A model generated the notes under the pieces. It did not search any database and was not told the DNA's origin. It saw nothing but the letters and a program-made list of their open reading frames with translations. Below are positions 24,304 through 36,124 of a stretch of DNA of 64,000 nucleotides, one piece after another. The stretch's first letter is position 1; each line of letters begins with the position of its first letter. The translations under genes and the position numbers were made by a program. The DNA is taken from the NCBI RefSeq assembly GCF_945859705.1, contig NC_079135.1, forward strand, positions 120,285,551 to 120,349,550. Direction: 5' to 3'. This stretch comes from Episyrphus balteatus. Lineage: Eukaryota > Arthropoda > Insecta > Diptera > Syrphidae.

Positions 24304-27074
24304 TGCAGTTTTATTGCAATTGCTTCAAATATTACGTCTGCAAAGTTTAATCAAAATCGTTAGAGCCGTTTTCCAGTTATTTGGTTTGAATTGAAAAATT
24401 TGTATGGGAGGTACACTTTCTAAGCGAGATATAAAAAAAAAAAAAAAACAACTTTCAGAATTCCATAAAAATCATCTGTACCAAATTTGAGATGGACGCA
24501 CAACCGCACAGACGCACGGACGGAATTGCGGGACCCACTTTTTTGAAATTCTCCATCATCGTAATGTTGGTTTTGATTAAAACCTCAAATTTTTTTTTCG
24601 ACACGAAACCAATACTTGCCCTATAGAGCACGTAAAAATTGATATTGGGGAAGAGCCGACATTTAAGGCAAAATTTTGGTAAATGAAAAAAAAATTTTTT
24701 TGTTATTTCACTTTTTTGAGAAAAAATAAAAATGCAGTTTTATTGCCACTGCCTTAAATATTACGTATACAAAGTTTAATCAAAATTGTTAGAGCCGTTT
24801 TCGAGAAATTCGTAATATCGTATTTTTTTGTATGGAAGGTATACGTTCTAAACGAGATATAAAAAAACAAACAAAAAAAAAACTTTCAGAATTCCATAAA
24901 AATCATCTGTACCAAATTTGAAGAAAATCCATCCACTCGTTTATGCTGTGGAAATGTGTACAGATGGACGCACAGACGCACAGGCGCACGGACGGATTTG
25001 CGAGACCCCCTTTTTTGGAATTCTCCATCATCGTAATGTTGGTTTTGATTAAAACCTCAAATTTTTTTTTAGACACGAGACCAATACTTGCCCTATAGAG
25101 CAAGTAAAAAATTACGATTTTTCAAAAAAGTGGTCACAAAAAAGTCTATTTATAAGGGTGGAAAGTATTTTTTTTTTTTTCAGAATTGTGAATACAATAT
25201 TCGAATTCCTCTGAATATTCTACATCAATTTCATACTTGATTCTCTATAAAATATTGTGACCGAAAAAAGTTCTGGCGACATGAAAAAGTATAAACCAAA
25301 TTCGCACCCGTGTGCCTATCACGTCACAAAAAAGAGGTGTGCCTACAGAGGGTTAAAAATAAACTATTAGAGATACAAAAATCTTCTATAGCTAATTTGA
25401 AAGATAATAACCTAAAACTTACTCCAAATGAAGGATTTTTAAAAATTCTGTCATTTAATAGGGAAAACAGGGGTAAAAATTTGGGCTAAAACCTAAACGC
25501 AAAGTTGTAGAGAGTTGATTTTGTTTGCTATAGATAGATGATACTAATTTAAGAATAACTGTATTTAAAAAAAAATTCTAAAAAATTTTGAAACTAAGCT
25601 ATAACGTCTTCTTTGAACGTTGTACACTTGTTGGGACTATGACAAAATGATGATTTTGGGTAGAAAATTTTTTTTTGACAATTCTAAAGGTGCCAGGTGA
25701 AAGATGAGTGAAAAAAAATTAGGTGTCTAATACGGATTTTTTTCCAACACTCTGCGTTTCGAAATATGAAGTTTTCAAAAACAAGTTGTTTTTTAGGGCT
25801 ATTTTTGGGTAGTTTTTGATTTTTAGCTTTGTTTTGGAGCGTTCAAAAAATCTCAAACTTATAGGACATGTAGGTTTTTGCCTTATGCATACATGTGCAA
25901 AAACTTGGAATCGTTTAGTGAGTTTTGACTGAATAACGGAAGAAACAAGTTTAAAAAAAAAACACGTTTTTTGACCGTTTTTCACTGATTTTCATCGTTT
26001 TTTATTTTTATCTTTTTTTCTTGAATAGATACAGGAATTAAATATAATGAATAATGATAGACCATGACCACGACTAAATGTGTGCGAAGTTTCAATCATT
26101 TTCGTAAACACAATTTTGAGATAAAGGTAAAATAAAATTTTAGAATTCAACAGGTTATAACTTTTGACCAAGAGCAGATAGAAATTTTATTAAACTTTTA
26201 TGAGCATCCTGATACAATTACCTTTCATTTGGTATATCACACATAACGGTAGACTAACTACAAGCTACACAATGTTAAATCAAGAAACTTGCGAAAAACC
26301 TCAAAACACCAGTGGAGATCTGTTGCACACCCCAAACAGCCACCAGTGTGGGAAGTACCGTAATCTTATTCTGGAAATTCGACATGGTTGACTTTAAAAA
26401 CTTCTAACTTCTCTTGTAAGCATCTTTGAAAATGAGATTGATACATCATATGAAAGGTGAAATAATAAGCTTTTACATAGTATAAAATTTTTTATAGGTT
26501 GTCAAACGAAAAAATTGATTCCATAGCGTGAGAACATAAAAATAATTTTTTTTTTTGCTTTTATTAATGAAATTTGATCAAGTTCAAAGAATTCTAGCTC
26601 TTTTTGTAGATGTCTCATAGACCTGATCGATATATATATTTTAAGCTTAGACAAAAAGCTTTCAGATGGTATAAAATTTTATATAGGTTGTAAGGGAAAA
26701 AAATGGAATTATTTCAAAATTCATGTTTATTTTTGCTTTTTTTGATGAAAATGATTAAATTATTTTTATACTTTTTGCGCATAAAAATTTAAAAATGGTT
26801 TAATTCTTAAGAAGAAATACTTGGCTTTTAAATTGCATAATTTTTTTTTTATAAGCTTTTAAAATAAAAAATTAATATGAATAATGATAAAATAAAAAAA
26901 AGCTATTTTTTGTTAGCTTTTTCTTGCAAATTATGATGAAATGAATGAAATTATGTTTGAAATAAGTAAACGCTTCAATTGACTCATTTTAAACAAAAGC
27001 ACACAACCTGTTTTCTGACGACGTTATCACGTAAAATCAACGTCCGTAAACCGGCTTTACAGACAACCTCTTTT

Positions 27075-27829
27075 TACAAGCTATCATTTTATAGGCCATC
27101 AAGTAATATAAGTAACTGATCTTTTTTCAATAAAATAAAAATAAACGAAATGTTGTGTTTTCAAAATCATGAGCAAGTCCATGCTATGCAGTTTAACACT
27201 TAATTTTCATCCATAGTATCATTTTATTGAATTAAAAATTTGTTTTTTCGCATTTTTGTTGTTCTTTTTCTTTTGAGACTTCAAGGAAGGATGAACAAAA
27301 TTGATTTCATTTGGGATTTTCTTTTTCCCAAAAGTTTGTGTTCTCAGCTTTTCCATATTACGAGTATTTTCTTTATAGAAAAACAAGCATATAAGAAGTG
27401 AGAGTAGATATACAAAAACCAACTTGAAAAAGTTGGTTCCTCTCATTTTCATGAATGGAAAATGGAATGAATAGAAAAAACATTTTCAACAAAAAAAAAA
27501 AATAAAGAAAGAACTTTGAAGCAAGGGTTAAGTGAAATAGTATTTTTGAGGTGGGTGGTACTTTACAATTTTGTGTAGAGAAAGTTATTTATAGTTTTAA
27601 GTGCGGAAAATAGTGGAGATGTTGTTTTTTTCTTGTTATTGTAGATTGGCAGTTTGTCAAACGTTTCCTAGAATCATGTTCAAAGAAAAGTTATAGCAGT
27701 GAACTTTTAGTTAAGCTCTGTAAAAGATTCTGGTTTCTGTTTGATAGTTTTTCCAAGTTCATTTTCGAGCAATTAAAATAAAGAATTTGGAGTTGGAATT
27801 TTCTTCAAAGACCTCAACTCATTTGGCAT
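27075..27829. other. Non-coding stretch, no gene recognised
   Basis: No gene seen. The minus-strand open frame at 27219-27452 is low-complexity (Lys, Asn, Phe) and unrecognised. Confidence 0.5.
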
Positions 27830-27837
27830 ATCAAACT

Positions 27838-30091
27838 CAGGGCCGTCTTTAACTATCCTGGGGCCCTTGGGCACACAAGAATTTGGGGCCCTTTTGGAAA
27901 GTAAAATAAGTACAACGGTTGGCTTAAAAGCAATGGTTGGTGAAAAAAGGGGGCCAATATATCGTTCCATATTAGAGCTCTTGATACCCGGATACCCGAG
28001 TACTCGCCCGAGTACCCGGGTACCCGAGTATTCACCATAGGTATAAGATTGAAGGCAAAAATTAATTCAAAGCAGTTCTCCAGTCAAAGCAAAGAATCGT
28101 CGTCAAAAAGAATTTTAACTTGGTTTCCTACAAAAAATTAAAAGATGCAACATCCGCATCGTCTCCATTCCTCTGGGTGGCCGAAGTATGCCCACCGGAG
28201 AAGGGTCCTTGCCGTGTGCAAAGATACCTTTCATTTTGTTTATTCAGATTTTTATAGATTTCCATAAAAAATTTCCAAAATATTAAGTAAAAAAAAGCGG
28301 AGAAAATGAGATTTGAAAAAAGCTTTCCTTGAAAAAATAAGCGAAAATTTGTTTTAAGTGGTTGCATTAAAATGTAAATATTTCCAGATATACGCTATAC
28401 ACTTTCCAGATTAAAGTCTTAAATTAAATCTGATAAGATTATTGAGGGAATGTAATCATAAAATTAGAAAAAGGTCCAAAAAAGTTTTGACGTTTGATTA
28501 AAAAAAAAATCGGAAAAAAATCAATATGGCTACCTTCAAACGCTTATAATATAAGAACGCCGCAAACCAATGTTAGTGTTTATTGTCTTAAATTGTAGCT
28601 TAGAATATACCAATCATTTTTGGTTTTTGGTAAAAAAAAAAAATGTCCACCCATCATAGATCCCATGGCCCTAATAGTCTTAAATCAAACACTATCAAAT
28701 AAAACAAACAAATGGCTTTATTGTACCCGGGTACTCGGGTATTATAATATATGAAAATACCGGGTACCCGGGTACCCGGGTACTCGAGTAATACTCGAAA
28801 ATACGGGTACCCGGGTATTAGTGAAGACGGGTACTACCCGGTCGAAATGAAGAGCTCTATTCCATATAAAGTACCTAGTGTCTTTATTATTGGCAGGGGC
28901 GCCAATAATACATGCATTGTGACATCAATCGTTGCCACTGCCAATAATAATCCTGTATCCGTTATAAGTTTCAGTTCGAAGAATTGGAAAAAAGAGCTCA
29001 AAACGGATTGATAGATTTGTTAAAAACTTTGTAGAGACGATTTGTACGGATTTAACGGATCTCCAATATAAAGTTTTCGAGGTATTGCAATCTTCTCAAA
29101 AACGGATAACAATTTTGCTTTAAAAAAAACATGTAATGCTGCAAATAAGCCGCACTTTTGAAATGAGAAAAATGTTTGTTTGGACTGTTATTAACGGTAC
29201 CTACTTGCCATAGAACCGATTTTTTAATGTAAACGACACAATCGATTTTAATGAAAATTTTGACATTAAAATGTTTATACTGATATTAAAATTAAGAAAA
29301 CTTAAAAAAAAAAATTATTTTTGGATATAACAAAAAATTATTTTTTTTTGAAAAACAATTTTTTTAAAGTTATTTAATGAATTTTATGTGTCAATCTGTC
29401 AATCTTTAAATACGAGAGCAATTCGCAATTCAAATTAAAAAATGTTTGGGGGTGCCAACCATTGTACCATGGCGTTTTCCATTGAACCAAAACATTGATG
29501 TACCGTCGACGAGCTGGCAATAATTTTTTCTTAAACGTTTTCCAACGGAAAAAGTATTGATGTTTTTTTGCCGACGAATTGATTCTTTTTTCGTCTTTTA
29601 ATACGAATCTTCACATATTTTTACACAAGCACTAAAAATTTGACAGTTTTATAAACTTTAAATGAAATTATTATTTAAGGAAAAAGATAATGGAAGAGAA
29701 TTCGTTGTTTTTATTAATAAATAATCTTACCTACCTACAGTGGAAAGAAAAAGATATTTTTCTTGTATTTTTTGAAAATATTATTGTCTTATTTTTTGGA
29801 AAATTGAATTTGGGTTTGGTCGTTTGAATTTAAAATTTTGTCCGCATAAAACGCCACATAATTTGTTTTCATTTTGAAAACATACATATATTTTCCGTAT
29901 AGGTGTAGAAAAAACTTTATTTGGTTGTTTGGTTGCCATATAAAAACTATAACTTTTTTGGTAGATGGTCTACCCGACAAAAATGTTTTAAGAATAAATG
30001 TGTGAGAGAAATTTTCGTTCCTTGGGGGCCCCCCTGAGAATGGGGGCCCTGGGCACGGGCCCCGTGTGCCCTTATGGTAAAGACGGCATTG
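27838..30091. mobile_element. hAT-like element, 2254 bp, 8-bp duplication
   Basis: Starts cagggccgtctttaactat and ends atggtaaagacggcattg. The perfect 8-bp duplication atcaaact lies outside both ends (27830-27837, 30092-30099). The CAGGG-type end followed by ggggccct...gggcac is typical of hAT non-autonomous families. About 890 bp of it is a second hAT-like insertion. No transposase is readable. Confidence 0.88.
27973..28859. mobile_element. Nested hAT-like element with gggtacccg repeats
   Basis: An 887-bp element with TIR tagagctctt / aagagctcta and the perfect 8-bp duplication ttccatat (27965-27972, 28860-28867). Just inside both ends lie dense arrays of the palindromic words gggtacccgggtac and tactcgagta. 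No transposase. It is younger than the hAT-like element that contains it. Confidence 0.88.
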
Positions 30092-30099
30092 ATCAAACT

Positions 30100-31380
30100 G
30101 CTAAAGCCCTCTGCACAAAAGAATAGACTGAAAAGACATTTTGATTGACGTCTTTATCTACTTCTGAACACCTTTAAGGCTTAAATTCAAGCTTTAGGTT
30201 TTGTGAGAATTTGCTAACAATCATCGATTTTCTTGCAAATTGGAACATGCAGCTGTGCGAAAATATACTCTCGACTTTATTCAAATAAAACTTTAACTAA
30301 ACACAAAATTTTTGCCCGAATCTTTGCGAAAAAATACTAAAAACGCATGTGGTTAAATCTTATTACCAAAATCACTACCGGAAATACTCAAAATAAATCA
30401 TTTCACTTAAATCCCAATAACTGCTAACGATAACGACCACCATTTCATATCCTAGCCCGTACACACGTTTTATTATTTCCTCTCCAATTTCCAAAACACT
30501 GAAACAGTATAACAACATTGAAATGAATAGTCTTGAATATTGACTTTTGCAGAAACATAAATGCTCTATAAGTGGAATACATGATCTCATTTCCGATTTT
30601 ATGCTTAAATTAGCTTCATATCACGTATCGACCATTCCACTCCACAACTATCATACAATTACCTTGAATATCTCTCTCTACTCGTACATTCAACTTTGTA
30701 TCCTATTCGTATACCTGGTAACAAAGTTGTGTGTGGATATCCTCATAGTGCTCCCGATATGCTACATTATCACCATCATCACTATCAAAACTATGTTGGT
30801 ATAAAGTTTTGCATCGATTTCGGTCGAAAGTCACGTTTTGGTATTTTATCGAGTTCTGAATGGTTGCAATAATGATATTATAGATAGATACATTGTCCAT
30901 TCGAACATATTGCATATGATGCACCAGTACAATAGTATCACTGATGAAGGTCTCTCCTCTTAGTATATCCTGTAAATTATTATTATCTTCCTTAACTTTG
31001 TTCATTCAGTTGAAAAATTAAGAAAGAAAAAAAAACTTCATCAATTCATCTGGGAAATGCGTTTCATTATCATCCTGCTGTGCAAAAGAATTTTAATTTT
31101 CTTTGTCTTAAGTTTTTGCAAGTCGTCTTTGGTCGGTCGTCATGGTTTTTTTTTTTTTTTTTTGTTTCTTTGTATGTGTTCATAAAAGATAGAGAAATTC
31201 ACTCTAATTAAGTTTGCTTGATAAATTTTTCGTCTTTCTTTATCCTCTTGATTATGTTAAACAAGACATACTCCCTTCGTTTCTTTTTAAGTAACGAAAT
31301 TATTTTCTAAAGCTTAAGAGAGCTTAAATACGAGTATGAAGGTGGATTTCATTAATTTCACAGCCACACAAAAAAAAAAT
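30100..31380. other. Non-coding stretch, no gene recognised
   Basis: Open frames on both strands (30375-30590, 30547-30804, 30703-31005) overlap each other and show no domain. A long T run lies near 31148-31162. Confidence 0.5.
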
Positions 31381-31864
31381 TTCTGGCCTGAGGTTGCGAC
31401 TTTGATTTTCATATACTTTTTGGGTCGCTGAACCCGTTTTACCCTATCACGTCAGGTTTTTGAAATATTCTCAAAAAATGTGAAGACCAAAAAAAAAAGT
31501 TCTTATCTAAAATTTTTTGAGGATATCTCAAAAACCTGACGTGATACGGCAAAATGGACTTCGGATTCGGTTTTAGCGACCCAAAAAACATACGACTAAC
31601 ATATTCACACCCCCAGATAAAAACTTTTGTTTTTTTGGTTTTGACATTTTTTTGAGGATATCTCAGAAACCTGACGTGATAGGGCAAAATTAACTTCGAA
31701 TCTGGATTCAGCGACCCAAAAACTATATGATGAACATATTCGTACATTTACATTTCCTGACATTTTTGAGGTTATCCTGACGTGATGGGGAAAAACAGAC
31801 TTTGGATTCGGTTTTAGTGACCCAAAAACTATATGAAAATCACTGTCGCAACCCCAGGTCAGAA
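31381..31864. mobile_element. TIR element with three tandem inner units
   Basis: Left end ttctggcctgaggttgcgac is the inverse of right end gtcgcaaccccaggtcagaa, and similarity continues for about 80 bp. The right part is three head-to-tail units marked by cctgacgtgat and agcgacccaaaaa, spaced roughly 135 and 107 bp. The open frames across it are repeats of one another and not a protein family. Confidence 0.7.
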
Positions 31865-31967
31865 CTTTTTTTGGTTGTGTTTTTAATTTTTTCAAGTTTG
31901 AGAACAATAGCATTTGTACTTGCATATGTATTGTGAAATATTTTTTTATTTAAATGGTAGAAATAAT

Positions 31968-32100
31968 TTTGACGTTATTTCGTCTTATAAATCGATGAAC
32001 CATGGCTGCATCCACGAATTTTTTTTTAAATACGTTCATTAAATAGGGTAAATAGGGGTAAAACGACATTGCAAAAAAGCTATTTTCTAAATTCAATGTT
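31968..32100 (+). mobile_element. Partial family E copy (5' end)
   Basis: gacgttatttcgtcttataa followed by atcgatgaaccatggctgc matches the family E start. It then jumps to the gggtaaataggggtaaaac landmark, directly ahead of the full copy. Confidence 0.75.
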
Positions 32101-32113
32101 GTAGGAACTTGCA

Positions 32114-33834
32114 TTTTTGACGTGATAACGTCTTATAAATCGATGAACCATGGCAGCCACCACAAAAAAGTGACGCCATTTTCTAGCGCTCCACTCTCGC
32201 ACTTTCGCAGTGAGGCAAAAATTTCAATTTAAAATTAAAAATAAACTATTAGAGATACAAAAATCTTCTATAGCTTATTTGAAAGATAATAACCTAAAGT
32301 TAAATACATTTGAAGGATTTTAAAAAATTCTATCTTTTAATAAGGTAAATAGGGGTAAAACAAAATTTCAAAAAATTAACTATTTTCCAAACGCGACAAT
32401 GTAAAGTGTTGAATTTTTTTTTAATCAATAGATAAATTTATTGCAAAACTGACAATGGTATTGAAAAAATTCTAAAAAATTTCAAAAACCAAGCTATAAA
32501 TGGTTTTCTAAAACTAAAACATGAGGCAGACCTTTGACAAAGTAGTGATTATAGGAAGGTAATTTTTTTTTTACAATTTGAAAAAGGTCATTCGAAAGAT
32601 AATTTAAAAAAAAAGTTAGGGGTCTAATACAGATTTTTTTTTAAGTCTCTGCGTTTCGAAATATAAATTTTTGAAAAACATCTACTTATTTTGGGGTACT
32701 TTTGAGTGAGTTTTATTTTTTTATTTTTTGTAGCATTCAAAAAATCTCAAGCTTATAGAACATGTAGTTCTATATGACTGTGCGCAAACATGTGCAAAAA
32801 GTTTTTTTGTCCCAAGTTTTTTTACCTTTTTTAACCGTTTCTTATTTTTATCTTTTTTTCTTCATCAGATAAATAAATGAAATTTATATTGTAAATAGAT
32901 AATAGACAGGACTATGTATATCTGTGCAAAATTTCAATCAATTTTGTAGTCACAATTTTAAGATAACGGTAAAATAAAGTTTTATTATCCAACAGGTTCT
33001 ATCTTTTGATCTAAAGCAAATACAAATTTGATTTTACTTTATTAAGCATCCTGATGATATTAGCTTTCATTTGATATATCACACATAACTATACATTCAG
33101 TACAAGCTAAACAATGTTAAATTAAAAAACTTGCGAAATACCTCAAAACACCTGTGGAGATCTGTTGATCATGAACAGCCACCAGTGTGGGAAGTACCGT
33201 AATCTTAGTTTGGAATTTCGACATGGTTGGCTTTAAAAAATTCTAACTTTTTTTCTAGGCATCGTAGAAATAAGATTGAAACGTCATATGAAAGGCGAAA
33301 TTATAAGCTTTTACATGATATAAAATTTTTTATAGATTGTGTAAAAAAAATTGATTCAAAAGCGTGAGAACATACATGCTTTTTTTGATGAAAATTGATC
33401 GAGTTCAAAAAATTATAGCTCTTTTTGTAGATGCCTAATAGACATGATCAATATATATATATTGAGTTGAAGCAATAAGCTTTCAGGTGGTATACAATTT
33501 ATTATAGGTTGTTATATCAAAAAAATGAATTTTTGTGTGATGAAAATGATTTTTTCACTTTTTTCATAAGAAATGATTGTTTTTAATAAATTATTTTAAT
33601 ACTTTTTGCGCATTGTAGAAATTTAAATATGTTTTGATTATTTGGCTTTTTAATGGTATAATTTTTTTTTTTTGTATGCTTTTAAAATAAAAAAATGAAT
33701 ATAATGAGAAAAGAAAAATTGTATTTTTTTTTAGCTTTTTCTTGTAAATTATGATTGTTTGAAAACCCGTTTTCTTACGACGTTATCACGTAAAATCATC
33801 GTCCGTAAACCGGCTTTACAGACACAACCTCTTT
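32114..33834 (+). mobile_element. Family E full-length copy, about 1.72 kb
   Basis: The best reference copy. The 5' end is tttttgacgtgataacgtct. The 3' end is cgacgttatcacgtaaaatc, then the hairpin gtaaaccggctttac, then acaacctctttt. The two acgtgataacgtc words are inverse to each other near, but not at, the ends. T-rich sequence flanks both sides. It has no credible coding region. Subterminal inverse repeats, a 3' hairpin and tandem neighbours resemble Helentron-type non-autonomous elements (DINE-1-like); this is inference. Confidence 0.85.
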
Positions 33835-33975
33835 TTTTTTAATCGACAGATAAATTTATTGTTAGGTATTGAAAAAATTCCAAAAAAAATCAAAATAAAG
33901 TTATGAAGAGTTTTTGAAAACAAAATCATGAGGTAGACCTTCGACGAAGTATTAATTATGGATAGGGGGAATTTT
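33835..33975 (+). mobile_element. Partial family E copy (internal part)
   Basis: taatcgacagataaatttattg through gaggtagaccttcgacgaag repeats the internal segment found at about 32415-32560 of the preceding copy, in the same orientation. The E copies are therefore in tandem here. Confidence 0.7.
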
Positions 33976-33997
33976 TTTACAGAAATTTGAGTTATAT

Positions 33998-34036
33998 CGA
34001 TGGAAAGAAAGAAAGAAAGAAAGAGAAAAGAAAAGA
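33998..34036. repeat. (gaaa)n microsatellite
   Basis: A run of gaaa units with minor interruptions. Confidence 0.9.
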
Positions 34037-34039
34037 AAA

Positions 34040-36124
34040 AGCATAATTATTACATCTAAAAATTTAACATAGGTGTAGAATCAAACCCCACCAATTTATG
34101 ACTAAGAGAGATATGCAATGCATGCACTTGTTGTGTGAAAGACATTCGTGAAAAAAAAATAACCCTTAGGCACAATTCAATGATTTAATATCCTTTCTGC
34201 ATCAGGGAATCAAGAAAGCCTCTTCAGATCAACAAACAAAGCAGCAGTTTAGATGACTATTATAAATTTTTATTCACTGCAGCTACTTAGGTTTCAATGC
34301 ATTGTATTTTATATCTGCACGGGTCTATTCTTAAAATCAATGTTTTGTTATAGAAACCTCTTATTTTCCACTTAAAGCCTGGTTAAATCCACCTTTGCTA
34401 TTAAGCTACTGGGGAACACAATTGTGTTCGCGAACACTAAATCTGTCAACAGCAGAAGCAGCAGCGGAAACATCAAGCACTGTGTGCCACTAAAGATGAA
34501 GATACAAAAAATAAGTTGAAAAAAAAAAAAAAACAAAGTACGGTACTTTTAAGCTAATGCATTTAATAAAGTTCCTCGTCCAACCTCCTCTCACATTGTT
34601 TGCTGTATAGTTAGATGGAAGAGAGCGAAGGCGAGGAATTTCATCCTCAAGTGAAGTAATGAATAGAAGGATTTGTATCTGGCAGGCTGTCCTCCATCTC
34701 CTCTCTAGCTTGTACACAAATCCGCTGTATACCAACGTCATGCAATAAGCTGTGCGTTGCTAACACCACGAATTCTTGAGTGGATTCTTCGTATAATTTT
34801 TTTTTTTTTTTTACATTTTTTGTTGGAGATTTTCATAGCTGACAACATCAGACAGAGTGAGAGAGAAAGTAGTGCAGTGGTGCATCATATAGTACAGAAG
34901 CACTGAGGAGAAAATCAAATTGGATTTGGGATTGGGTAATATCTCTGAAGAAGAGGATTCCAACTCTTCTGTGCTATCTGAAATCCAATTTTCGCTATCT
35001 AACCTGGAAACGACAAGAAGTAGAAATACAGAAGTGAGATTGTGTGGAATTTGTGTCGCCAATGTTGTCGAGACTTCTCTAAGGCTAAGTATAAAACCTG
35101 GAGCCTGATCTTATAGACCGACAACACGGTACAACAGCAGTAAAATCAGCAGCAGCAAATGGTTGTTGTTCATGTGTGTTTATATGCGCCTCTTGGTTGA
35201 TGACTTCAATATTATGCCATTTGATGATGCGTACATTTTCGTTTCCTTTTATGTGACTCAAGGATATATTCACAAGAAGATGCAATTTTTCAATGCAAAT
35301 TGTATACGTGGCAACACAGAGATACAAATTGTGGTAATAAACTACATGAAAGCACTCCATGGCGGTGGAGATTTCTATGGCATGAGGGAAATGTAAGATG
35401 ATTTGTATATTTTGTGTGACGACAAGGTCGAACGATTGAATTTATTTGACACTTTTTGAAAATTCTACTTCAAAATGTTTTATATCAGTTGAGATGTTAT
35501 TTTATTTTTTTATAATTTCTCCACATTTTGAATTTATAGTAAATTGTATTTGCAAAAGAGTACAAAGTAATGTGTTATAAAATCTAACACTTTCATTCAG
35601 TTTATGTCTGTTACACGCCAAGTGATCGCCTGACAGTAATCTTCGATAAGTTTCTCTTCAATTCATTTTAAAATCGTCTTTGAAGTGATAACACTGAAGA
35701 CCCAAGGATAAAGTGTATGGAGCTAACTTGTCGATTTCGGTATATCAAAGCTTTAAATAAAAGTTTTACGGTGCACACAAACGATCCATTTATCCACCCA
35801 TGATAAGAATGGTTACCCTATTTTTTCAAGTATAACTTGAATTTAAAAAAAAAAACACGAGAGGGATATAAAATCCTTCGAATAACTATTTTAAATCAAT
35901 TGACTCTATAAATTGATCAGAAGTGAAAGATTTTATATTTTAAGTTGTACAGCTGAAATAAATGTTACGCATACACCACAGTGACCTATATTAATTTGGC
36001 AGAAGAATAAAAAAAAGAAGATCGGAAGACAAGACTGGGATTAGTAAAATTAGTACAGAAGAAATCAGAGAGGTGGTAAGAAAACTCAAAGAAGCAATAC
36101 GAATAGAATGGAATTAAAAAAAAA
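34040..36124. other. Complex non-coding stretch, no gene recognised
   Basis: The part at 34140-35400 is less repetitive than its surroundings and has open frames on both strands (34490-34741, 34811-35062, 34920-35108, 35163-35396). None matches a family I know, and the opposite-strand pairs are mutual shadows. It could be regulatory DNA or part of an intron; the sequence does not decide. Confidence 0.4.

Larger units (their letters stand above)
23530..25108 (+). mobile_element. Family T, head-to-tail double copy
   Basis: Begins aaaatgcacgactggggtcg, followed by gtacttgctc, and ends in the hairpin tacttgccctatagagcaag. A second, 5'-shortened copy starts right after the first hairpin: the word ttggggaagagccgacattt occurs near 23650 and again near 24645. 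The first copy is broken by a 430-bp element at 23874-24303. The insertion splits the string gacaaaaataaa...aattacg, which is intact in the short MITE at 13047-13331. Confidence 0.8.
23427..25352. mobile_element. piggyBac-like element nested in family E
   Basis: Ends ccctctgtcggcacac and gtgtgcctacagaggg, with TTAA on both sides (23423-23426, 25353-25356). Its outer parts match the 285-bp MITE at 13047-13331 in reverse orientation. The extra length is a family T insertion at 23530-25108. No transposase is seen. Confidence 0.88.
23303..27074 (+). mobile_element. Family E copy interrupted by nested elements
   Basis: Begins ttttgacgtgataac...cttataaatcg and ends at the acaacctcttttt terminus. 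Its sequence is split at 23423-25356 by a TTAA-flanked piggyBac-like element. The flanks caattcaaaattaa and ttaaaaataaactattag rejoin into the uninterrupted string seen in the copy at 32114-33834. Without the insert it is about 1.84 kb. Non-coding. Confidence 0.88.

Noticed and set aside
31439..31925. Two overlapping open frames of about 100 codons with similar sequences
   Set aside because: They are readings of the tandem units of the 31381-31864 element.
34490..35396. Several open frames on both strands in a more complex region
   Set aside because: Pairs overlap on opposite strands, no splice-consistent gene could be assembled and no domain is recognised; reported only as a non-coding stretch.
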